DNA of 64,000 nucleotides, taken from NCBI GenBank assembly GCA_033398695.1, contig CM065816.1, positions 133,087,358-133,151,357 on the forward strand. The letters are read 5' to 3'. How positions within the stretch are numbered: the first letter of the stretch is position 1; each line of letters opens with the position of its first letter. The DNA is from Orobanche coerulescens (Eukaryota; Streptophyta; Magnoliopsida; Lamiales; Orobanchaceae). Made by a program: the position numbers and the translations under genes. The notes under the pieces were generated by a model. That model saw only the letters and a program-made list of their open reading frames with translations. It ran no database searches and had not been told where the DNA came from. Below, one piece after another: positions 1 to 9,235 of this stretch.

Positions 1-794
1 ATATCATATTTTTCTTCGACTGGTTGTTCTGCCAGTATCCAATTTTAGCTAGCACACGAGTCATGAGGCAAGTAATGGGTCGCAATTAGTTGAATCGGTA
101 TCAACCTTCTTGATATTGGTGTGACAAGGAATCATACCACTCCATGGTCTATGTTATGATGTCAATCATGCTAATCACCCAGTGGCTTCCGTCGAGGCAA
201 CAAATGGCTATGATATGTTGAAAGAAAACATGTAAAGATAATTATTTATAAATATCAATTTCAAACTTACTTCGTTGCAATTTGACTGTGGTACTGCATT
301 GGGTGTATGAAGACCAGTCATAAACTCCTTTATGGGTTTAGGCAATTTCTAGCCCTTGTAAACTGGGTTTCCTATACCTTGGTACCGAGTGGATCTTCTA
401 GACCATAAAAGTGATAGTCCTTATAGTCGTGTCCCTCATTCATGTCCATGTTGTCTATGTAGTAAGACAAAGCCCCGAAGTTGTAAGAACCCCAAGGAAA
501 CAAATCATATTGGTCAAAATCCTCAACTAATGCCCATGCCCATGTATTGGTATAGGATAAAGTAGTCGTATATCACCAAATTGGCTACCTTCACATAATA
601 TCTTATGTCTCTACCCAAATCCCGATCATTGAACTTCTTGTGCAGTACACTAAACTTAACATTTTTGGCATGGAGTATGTGGAAAATACTGTCAGGCTGT
701 CAGAGATGGTTTTCCTGTAGATGGAAGTTAGAGTTGCCAAAGTGCAGTCCAGTGATCTTGGCAAAATCACGTGCCGTGAAATAAATGGTCCTCT
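1..794 (-). pseudogene. DUF1985-Ulp1 (C48) transposon gene fragment, copy 1
   Basis: Read on the minus strand this is a degraded relative of the Ulp1-like gene at 23120-58710. Upstream (600-780) it holds a DUF1985-type segment with ARDFAKITGLHFG. Then come VEDFDQYDLFPWGSYNFG (about 480-520) and, after an abrupt join, the protease part with the SHWV motif (catalytic His, about 170-180) and WYDSLSH (catalytic Asp). The Trp before MEWYDS is a TAG stop, another stop follows DPLGTKV, and the Cys region lies beyond base 1. Compared with copy 2, the whole middle of the gene (homologous to 23741-25260) is missing, so DUF1985 runs directly into the protease. C48 peptidases remove SUMO-like modifiers; Ulp1 genes inside MULEs are a known plant phenomenon. 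The fragment is cut at 794 by a Copia-like LTR. Its parent element is outside the window. Confidence 0.75.
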
Positions 795-1830
795 TGTTAG
801 AAATAGAACACAGCGGAAGCGAAGTTTAAATAATTTGAATAAAGCATTTTTCGCATCCACGAGCACAAAATCTATTAAGCCATGCTAATTAATTAATTAC
901 TCAGATTAATAAGCGATTTAAATACTATTTATTATTTATTAAATAATATTGTTGGTAAACTAAATATCCTAATCTAGATCAAGAGATTATAGGATATTTA
1001 CCTTTTGAAGCAAAGTGGTTGCTACTTTGATTTCGTCCTCAAAATCTTCTAGAGTATATCCCAACCTTAATCCAGACGTTGTGTGGGCAACGAGCTACCG
1101 AATCTTGCTTGAACTTCAACTTGGATAGGCCGATTTATCTTGTCAAGAGTCTCACAATTTTCTCTTTATTTTTCTGAATATGTTTGGTTTTTAGAAAAAA
1201 TAATGTGTTATCTAAATTGTAGAATAAAGACACAAGTCAAGATCTCCAATTAAACACACTTATAAAAACACCGACTTCTTGCCCTTGTGAAGTAATAATA
1301 GGCCAAACTCTACCCTTAGAAGTCCTATTTATAGGCCTTAGGCTACTCTAGGGATCTTAAGGAGGATTAGGGTTAGGACTCTTAGTATAACCCAACCTTC
1401 CATATTAAGCGCTACTTAATATGGCTGAGTTTTATAATATCATCAATCCACTAAAGAATTAATATTGTAATTCAAAAAAAAATCCATGTTATGAATCGGG
1501 ATCCTTATATTTAAATATATTATTTCTCGTATTTAAGATATCGAATGTCTATTAATTAATATAAGCTACCAACAACTTTATTTAATTAATTGCTTATCCG
1601 AGAATAGTACCACTCGAACCTTATTATTATATCAGAATTAAATACACCTTCAAGGTTTAATATAATAATCATTATGGAGCTCCTCAATGGGACATCATCA
1701 ACCCACAAGTGTCGGGACACGATTTCTAGTTATAATAATTGTTACATAAATAATATTATTGCCCGGATATGAAGCATATTGAGTAAATCACTGTGACTTT
1801 CACCCATGGTAAATCAAAGTAATAATTATT
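795..1830 (-). mobile_element. Copia-like LTR, left part, interrupted by the MULE
   Basis: The block starts TGTTAGAAAT at 795, inside the Ulp1 fragment, and is AT-rich without an ORF. On the minus strand it has a good TATA box (TATAAATA, complement of 1326-1333) followed by a plausible 5' leader, as in a Copia LTR read right to left. It stops at the direct repeat TAATAATTATT, where the MULE begins, and appears to resume after the MULE at 59030. I found neither the other LTR terminus nor a 5-bp TSD (CCTCT precedes 795), so whether it is a solo LTR or part of a larger element is open. The Copia assignment rests on general LTR appearance only. Confidence 0.5.
1820..1830. repeat. MULE target-site duplication, left copy
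   Basis: TAATAATTATT occurs here and at 59019-59029, directly outside the two MULE termini. MULEs normally duplicate 9-11 bp. The sequence is AT-rich, so the exact boundary may be off by a few bases. Confidence 0.6.
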
Positions 1831-1975
1831 AGAATACACAATTACATATTAGTGGGAATCAATTTTCTAATACCAAATCATAAAATTGACAAGTTTTATA
1901 TTCCCATTCATAAGAGTATAAGTTTTTAGTTCCATTTTGATTAAAAATACTAAAATGTCCTCCTAAAAGTTGTAA
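1831..1975 (+). repeat. MULE left terminal inverted repeat
   Basis: Imperfect inverted match to about 58860-59018. Aligned blocks include CATATTAGTGGGAATC with CATAATATTTTGGGATC, then TAATACCAAATCATAAAA with TAGTACTAAAGCATAAAA. By eye it diverges moderately over about 145 bp, which fits an old element. In MULEs the TIRs carry promoters and transposase sites; the transposase starts to its right. Confidence 0.7.
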
Positions 1976-2247
1976 TGATGACCTTCTCTTTTTTATTTTT
2001 ATTTTTTATTGAATTTAACTATTTTTCTTTAATCTTTTTTTGTTTTTCATTTTCCTCATCTGCTCAAATCCGATCGATATTAATGTCCAACAACCAAAAT
2101 TTAACTACAACCTATACACCAAAATAGCACAACCATTTTTGACAAAGGGTCTCTTAAAAATCTTATAAAAATCACAAAATTATTCGAAAAGAAAAGTTGA
2201 CGTTCAAATAGGACTTCATTTGTCCTGCTTCTGGGTTCATAAAGAAG

Positions 2248-2538
2248 GTATGCATCAATATTTTTACTACTGGAATTTTTTTTCCAACAAGTTATTTCGG
2301 ACACGATGGCTGCACACGATGGTAAGCCACCATGTGCAACGGTCATATCCAAGGGCCTTGACATCGTGCGCACAACTAACGTGTCCACGATCGTTGAACA
2401 CGATCGTCTGCAATCGTGTGCAGCGAACGTCTTCATGGCCAGAAACTTGCACACGATCGCTGCACATGGTAGCATACGACTATTTTAAAATATTGTTCGC
2501 TCAGTTTTCTGAATAGTTATTCATCTTTTTGTAATCAG
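2248..2538 (+). other. Probable intron 1 of the transposase gene, filled with palindromic CACACGAT repeats
   Basis: A donor-like AAG/GTATGC at 2248 and an acceptor-like TTTTTGTAATCAG ending at 2538 bracket the segment; the first coding ATG follows directly. Between about 2295 and 2470 lie many copies, in both orientations, of CACACGATGG, CACGATCG and ATCGTGTGCA, able to pair with each other. The stretch 1976-2247 before it is T-rich with no ORF I trust and may hold promoter and 5' UTR. Splicing is inferred only from the signals. Confidence 0.5.
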
Positions 2539-3243
2539 ATGTCATGGCAGCGTATTTTGATATATCATGTGGTCATTGGGAGCGATCGACATATGTAGAC
2601 GGAGACTCTTTTTTTTCTACATCGACACGAGCAAAGTTAATCGTACAAACCTCATGGGGGTTATCAGAGAGGGTTTGGGTGGTCTAAATGAGTCTGATTA
2701 CAAATTATGATACTTGACACACATGGCCAAGGGAAATAAGGTGAAATTCCTATTACGAGGCGATACCGAGATACTTCGATTACTAGTAGAATACAAAGAG
2801 GATCCTGAGGTCTATGTTGAGAACGACAGCTCCACCCTCCCGAGGTTAATATGGGATATAGCAGCTCGAGAGTGAGTCCGGCAACATAAATTATGACATG
2901 CCTTCCAAAGATTATCAGTACGAGGAAGATGAGGAAGGTGAGGAGGTGCATACATCCGAAGATGAAAATTGTTGTAAAGACTTGCTTGAGTCACTATCTG
3001 TGGAGTTTCTTGCTTGGGTTCGCCAACCTGCCCAAATGGATAGGATTATGGGCCGTCGGAACTTCTCATCCGACCATCAATCTGCGAGCAAGCATGAGCA
3101 TCAATGTTCAATGCGTAATTGGATCATTCCATTTCCGAACCCCGGTAGTGCCGGACTTTGGGTTGGGTCGAACACCCTCTACTGTCACCGGTCAGCTAGA
3201 GGTGGGGTCCACCTTTTGATCCAAGACAGAGTTGAGGATAACT
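2539..3243 (+). pseudogene. MULE transposase, N-terminal part (before insertion A)
   Basis: This starts at ATG 2539. Segments on shifting frames read as a plant MULE N-terminus: TYVDGDS, then NLMGVIREGLGGLNESDYKL and KVKFLLRGDTEILRLL (about 2630-2780), then an acidic linker YEEDEEGEEV with EDENCC (2920-2970). At least two frameshifts and a stop (TGA after NESDYKL) break it. Element A is inserted at 3243/12810 with TSD TAACT; the gene resumes at 12815. Function is inferred from the linked DDE core, since this N-terminal region alone would not identify the family. Confidence 0.7.
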
Positions 3244-3539
3244 TGTAATATCCGGAATTTCTACTACTGTTGTTTGATATTATTTTATCCGAGTTATATT
3301 GTACAGCGTGGAATCTGTACAGTATGGATAAAATAAATAAAGGACTAAGATGTCAGTATCGGTATAATTGTCGTATCTGGTCGACAGTTGCATTTGAGGA
3401 TATCGTGTATCAGGTTATCGTACTTTCGATATAGAGTATATCGTATAAGAATGTTATTGGATTCAGTATATGTATTCAGTAAGTGTATATGTGTTTTCGG
3501 TATGTCGAGACAAAGCAGAATAGATTGAAATTGGCTAAG

Positions 3540-4117
3540 TATAGAATACTTAGCGTACGCTAATATTGAAGACTTACGTACGCTAAATCACAAGAGTTAC
3601 GTACGTTATGGCCGAGACATTACGTACGTAACAAGAGGAATCGTACAGCTGGGCCCGATGTCGGCAGCTTTCGCCGCGGATGTGGACAGGTGAGTCAACG
3701 GATGGAGTTACGTACGTTATACAGGGTGTATTACGTACGTAATACGAGTTTAATACTGTAGCAAGTCAACGTACGTATTACGTACGCAACGGAATAAGTG
3801 TTACGTACGTTACGGGGCGGTTGGCCGAGTCGTGGCCGAGAGGACCTGCAGTGGCCGAGCATGGTCGGCAGTGACTCGCAGGGGTGGCCGATCACGGTCG
3901 GCAGTGACTCGCTGGGCGTAAGGACTGGCCGATAACGTACGTAAGGCTGTGGCCGGTTACGGCCGTAAATGCCCGCTACGTACGTAAGCTGCTGTCGGTT
4001 ACGTATGTAAGGCTGCCGAATGAAATGGACAGAAGGTTAGGCCGCGGCCGGCTACGTACGTAAGGACCCGCCGGTTACGTATGTAATGTGCTGGCAGGTC
4101 TCGGCCTATATAAGGCC
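3540..4117 (+). promoter_or_regulatory. Element A LTR promoter: ACGT-palindrome array and TATA box
   Basis: At least a dozen TTACGTACGTAA or variant copies (for example at 3592, 3614, 3708 and 3730) are interleaved with a GC-rich repeat (GTGGCCGAG, GGTCGGCAGTGACTCGC). The array stops just before the TATA box at 4107-4113. ACGT is the core of plant bZIP sites, so a transcription-factor platform is possible; this is inference. The second LTR has the same array with several sites decayed. Confidence 0.6.
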
Positions 4118-4268
4118 TGGACCGAGTCACCCTTGTCATTTTTCATTTTTCTTCGTTCTTTTCGTGATTTCTTCAGCAAAGTTGAGGGATTTGAGTAAGA
4201 ACATCATGTAGCAACATGCTTTGGAAGTTGGAATCATGGATTAACATCATCTTCCGCCCGGATCGAAG

Positions 4269-6377
4269 GTAAGAACACCTAAACACTTGGTTTTAGATAT
4301 TTTTGGAGTTTCTTGATGATTTGGCCGAATTGATTCGTTTTAACTCAGATTATTGATGGAACCTTGTTGTATTCTTGAGATTATACATTAGCCTTGAAGT
4401 TTTGTGGAACAAATTCGAGTATTTCTTTGTTAAAATGATTGAATTGGATTATGCCTTCAAAGTGTTCGATGAAATGCCTCAATGAGTAGAACTTGGGAAA
4501 TTCTACACGTTTTCGTATGAATGGTGATGAAATTGATAGTGTTGTGATTATTCTTGATAATTATGGGAATTTTGTTAAGGGAAGATAATGAATTGATGAT
4601 CAAATGTCTTGATTATGTTATGATGATTATGGAATCGTAGTATTCTCGATGTTCTTGATAGTTTGTTGCAATCCATGACGTTATGAGAAGTATATATGTT
4701 GAAGAACATGATTACATACACCTTGAATTGTGAATAAGGATTGTTTAGATGTTAGGACACATCGGATTATGCCGTTTGGGGACTTTGAATGTGATTTCGG
4801 AATAAGTTGTGGAACTCTTGGAATTTGATTATCTATAATTAATTGGATTGTCCGGATTGATGATGATAATCGCTAATTGGCTTTATTACGAATATACAAG
4901 GAGAAAACTTGTAAGTATTTAAGATTGAATGTGGAATCGTAGTGTTGTCTTGAATTCGTGTTTGATTGGTTTGAGTTGTATTGTTTGGTTTTGTGTATGA
5001 TCAAGGTATTGTTGAGCCGTTGAGTTTGATCGGTTGGCTATGTCGGTCATTGATTATTATCAGATTGTATGTTAATCTATTATTTCAATAGGTTGAGATT
5101 ATTGATCGGTGAGTATAACCATATGTTGCGGTCATGTTCGAGTATGTTCGTGAATTGCTTCGGTCGGGGCCGAGGAGCCCGTATATGAAGGCAATGTGAC
5201 TGGTAGCGGCTTCACCATCGTATCGGTATCGAGGCAAGTTATTACTTGCTCAGTTTATAATATTTAATGAATGGTTTCAGTTTCATTCGTTTATAATCCG
5301 TATAGCAATGTTTATAAATCGTAATCACAGGAGATTTGAGATTATAGGTTGTATTCGAGTTTTGGGAATTTAAATCATAATGTATATGATTTACAATGGT
5401 CGTTGGTATGCTTGTTATCTAGGATGCATCATGGTATTGAAGGAAACGTGAATTATCTACCGTCCGTGATGTTTTGGATCGATGAATATTCAGAATAATG
5501 GTTGGTGATGGTTTAGATATCGAGATTGCTCTCGAAGGACTCAGAGCAAGTATTTTAATCATTTCTGTCATTTATGTCGATCATGTCGTGATACATTCGT
5601 GTATCGTTGTTGTCATGCATTTGTGCATTATTGCTGTCGTGTATTGTGCACTGTTGTTTTGTGCAGTTGTGCATTGTTGTCATATGTCCACCATGCGTTG
5701 GTCCGACGGGATCATCATGGGAATCTATAGCTGTGTGCGCTGGATCGCTGGACAGGTAATGCCACCATGCGTTGGTCCGACGGGATCATCATGGGAATCT
5801 ATAGCTGTGTGCGCTGGATCGTTGGATTACCATATGTATTGTTGTTGTGCATATGTATATTATGGGTTTGCCATAAGTATACATTGTCGTTATTGTTGTG
5901 ATCATATTGACGTTGTCATATGAGTATGCATTTGTAGGTCTTGCGTTAGGACCATGTCCGTATGTTGTGTTGATATGATCTCGGATTAGACTGACGTGAT
6001 GGTAATGGTATTTCGTATCTTGAGGTATGTTCCGTATTTCCTAGATACTTGTCTTTGATGGACAATCGATTATCGTATTGGAATTGTCGATGTTATCCGA
6101 TGGATCGAATTGGCCAGAGTTGGTATAATTTCCGTATCGCGAGTTATGATAATGTTTTGAGAACCTTGAGTATTGTTGAGATACCGTACAGATATTTCGG
6201 TATTATTTTAATGTGTTGTTAAGGATACGAATCGTGGATTCTCGTAAAGTTACAACGGTAATATTACATTGGTCGTATTCTTACTTAGTATTTCCATTGA
6301 TATGTAATTATTGATGAGATGTGATGGTTATCATTGTTGGATATTATGGCTGACCCCGTCGTGGGCTTTCTTTTTAG
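4269..6377 (+). other. Candidate LTR-internal leader intron, element A
   Basis: Donor GATCGAAG/GTAAG at 4269 lies about 150 bp after the TATA box. Acceptor GGGCTTTCTTTTTAG ends at 6377, 450 bp before the LTR end. The same donor context and acceptor position recur in the LTRs of B, C, E and the solo LTR. The matching interval in the 3' LTR is 10255-12360. Splicing is not shown. Confidence 0.4.
5688..5835. repeat. 74-bp tandem duplication in element A LTR
   Basis: Two near-identical units start CCACCATGCGTTGG at 5688 and 5762, each with GGTCCGACGGGATCATC. The same pair is in the 3' LTR (about 11671-11818). The GTCCGACGGG core resembles tandem units in the B, C and E LTRs. Confidence 0.85.
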
Positions 6378-6826
6378 GTTCTTGGATTATCAAGCTTGTA
6401 GCGGTCGTGGAGAGATGAACTTCCCGGAGGATACTGGCAAGGGCATGAATTTGTGTTTTGAGTTTCTGATCAGTTGTTGTATTCCGCTGCGTGAGTATTT
6501 TTAAATGACCTTTTTGGTATCTGGTAACTTAGGTTACTTTGGCAATCATTTTCTAAATCTATTCTGTCGGTACGTGTAAGCGATAGCTTAGCGTATGTGT
6601 TTTTAAACTGTTGAGTTTTGGAATTTTGGGCCTTGTGGTTTCAAATGAGTTTTTACGACGGTTTGATAAACGAGTTTTATAAATCTTCGAATGTTTTTAA
6701 TAGATAATACCGTCGTTAGCCCCTTGGGCGTTTGTAAATATTTGCGAAAATTCCCTTCAGCCTTGTGGGTTCCATCTCGGGGCCCACGGCGCTGTAATAT
6801 TCCTGGTCGGATCTGGGGGTGTTACA

Positions 6827-9235
6827 GAATATGGTATCGGAGCTTAGGTTGAGAAAACCTAGGCAGTCGGGTTGAGTTGGGTCGTGTTTCTGTCGCGTCA
6901 TTTGAGTTGTCGATTGAAAAATATTGGAGCCGTGAGTTTTGTTGTTCACTTGGGCTTATGCGTTGTGCGATTTGCCAGTGTAGTACTGGTCTTGTTATAA
7001 ACTTTTCCAAATAGTATTAACTTGTTTCTTCAGATAGAGCTGTGTTGTTTTCTCGAGTTGAACTGAGTTTGCAAAAAGTGTGTTTTGAAAATATCTGTGT
7101 CGAGTATTTTCTTGAGTCGAGACATGTGCCAGTATCATGGGGAATCGTCGGCTTCACGATCTGTAAGTATTGGATTTTTGAATTGCATTGAGTGTCGTTA
7201 TAAGTTGATATGTTCTGAGGTTCAGAAAGATATTATGCGTTACAGTATAAGATGACAGAGTTGGGACAGGATTGATGATCTTGAGAAGTTATGATTTTGG
7301 AAATCAATATGTCGATTAAGTTTTGGAACGGAGTTTTGCATTTGAGAGAAATATTGTGGATTGTTCAGGAGAACATGTAATCATGTTAGTTCATCTTGAG
7401 ATATATGAACTGTTTTTGAGCATTTGAAAATGATACTTTTCAAAATGAATGTTTTACAGATGTTTTACCGTAAATGATTTTTGGGCCGAGACCCAATAGA
7501 TTTTTGAAATTGTTTTATAACTCAGGACTTGGCGTCCGAAAAAGAGTTTCCTACTTTTTAAACTTCTTGTAATGCAGAACGAGATACGGGCTGAGACCCT
7601 AATATTTCAAAAGACTTTTCTGTTTTCTTAAAAACTCCCGAGACTTGTAAAACACTTTATCAATCGTTTATCTATGTCGTTCCTACCTTTCGGGGTTCTG
7701 GATTACTTGTTCCAAAGAAACTTCTCGGGAAGTATTTCGCTGTGTTGATTTGTTTCAATGCATTGTCATAGCATAATTGAGGTGATCCAAGATGGAAAAT
7801 GATTGACGTTGCGAGTCATATGTGGAAAAGGAGTTTTTGTCGAAGTTTATACATTGAGATTTTGGATTCTATCGTGTAGTTTTCTGATGGAATATCAGTG
7901 GGATTTGTGACGAGCCGGATTGGTATATAGGAGTACGGATGTGGTCAATCATTTGCATAGTTTTCATTTTAAAACTACGAAATCGTGTGGATTCGAAGGA
8001 AACTGTTATCAAATACTTGGCACCAGTGAGCCAGTTTATTTTTCGAGAATTGATTTGGTGGTCTTACCAAAATTTATGTTTTGAGTTTTGAAATTTTTGA
8101 AAGAACTTTCGAAAATTTGTCTCCTTGACAAGATTATATGATTTCAAACTGGTTTTGAAAATGTGATTGATGTACATACGCATTTAATGCATAATGCATA
8201 TCGTGGTGAAGTTTTGAATGAGATTCATGAACTGGATAAGACATCAGTATGGTACGAGGAAAAGAGATTCGAACTTTAGTATGGCAGTTTGATTATCCGG
8301 TGATGATCGGTTGAGTTATCGGATAAGAGAAATATGTTGCGTGTTGTAGATTCATGCACATAATATTATTTTGGAAACTTGGAATATTGCGAAACCGGAA
8401 CATATGTGCTATGTGATTCCATTGGTGCGGTAGTAGCGCAATTTTAACATAGTGATCTTTGATTGATTTCTTTGTAAGTGTAAATTCGGGGATGGTGACC
8501 CCATGCTGGTTGTTTTGGATATTGAGTGGTCGTTCCCACTCCTTGTATGAATTGGTATGTTCGTCGATTTGCGATTCGTTGTTCGTATGCCGAGGGGAAT
8601 GTTCACCAGTCGGTTGTGTTTCGTTGAGATCCGCTGTATGTGATTGGTGTGTCGTTTTGAGAACTCTATATCGGTTTTCGTGGTTATGTGTTGACCGTGT
8701 TGGAGTTTATCATGGTGATGATATTCTCGATTGCGTTTCGACATTTGGATTGGTCATATTAGAGTTCATCATGTCAATGATATTCTCGATTAATTTATGA
8801 GTTGATCATTGCTGGTGATCATCTGAGCGTTCAGATTTTGTGTTGATATTTCGGGATTCGTTGCCATTGTGTTGGGCAGTTGTTTCACAGATGCATCGTG
8901 TATTATTGATTTGTATCAGGATTTGGACTTGATTGTGTAATCAAGCGCATGTGATTTGAAACGGATAGATTATTTCTTCCGAAGATGTTATATTTTTGTT
9001 GAGATCCATGGAATTGTGATCGTAAGCGTGTTGAAGCTTTACAGTGAAGTCACTTGCTAGCATCTCAGGAGAGCGTCGACTTGGCGCATATGTAAGTATG
9101 CTATTTTGGTTATTCGGTAATAATAATGATTGATCGTTGTCGTGATAGTTTCGGGATATTTTGGTTGAACGATTTGTTTGTTTTTATGACGGATTTCAAG
9201 TTTCGAGGCCGAAACTTATTTTAAGTGGTGTAGTA
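6827..9235 (+). other. Element A internal region, no coding potential
   Basis: Primer site TGGTATCGGAGC at 6832-6843 matches the iMet-tRNA type with one change. It is followed by a hairpin (TAGGTT 6845-6850 / AACCTA 6856-6861). A GTAAG donor-like site lies at about 7162 (CTGTAAGTATT), matching leaders of B, C and E. The remaining 2 kb is AT-rich with stops in all frames; I see no gag, protease, RT or integrase motif. The 3' end (about 9195-9235) replaces the usual GGAGGGTAGAA polypurine stretch with AAGTGGTGTAGTA. Confidence 0.8.

Larger units (their letters stand above)
3244..6826 (+). repeat. Element A 5' LTR
   Basis: 3,583 bp, TG...CA ends. In order: an array of TTACGTACGTAA-type palindromes (about 3540-4085), TATA box TATATAA within palindrome GGCCTATATAAGGCC (4103-4117), a short exon-like stretch, donor GGTAAG (GT at 4269), long AT-rich DNA with a 74-bp tandem duplication (5688-5835), CCCC/GGG hairpin (about 6354-6366) and acceptor CTTTTTAG (AG at 6376-6377). 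The 141-codon ORF inside (5498-5923) is not considered a gene. Confidence 0.93.

Noticed and set aside
2101..2516. Several overlapping ORFs around 2100-2516
   Set aside because: They run through the palindromic repeat array on both strands, so they encode repeats of the same motif; an intron is the better explanation.
5498..5923. 141-codon ORF in both LTRs of element A (also 11481-11906)
   Set aside because: It lies inside the proposed LTR intron and is largely a readthrough of the 74-bp tandem duplication. Its conservation is explained by the two LTRs being copies. No domain, no codon pattern.
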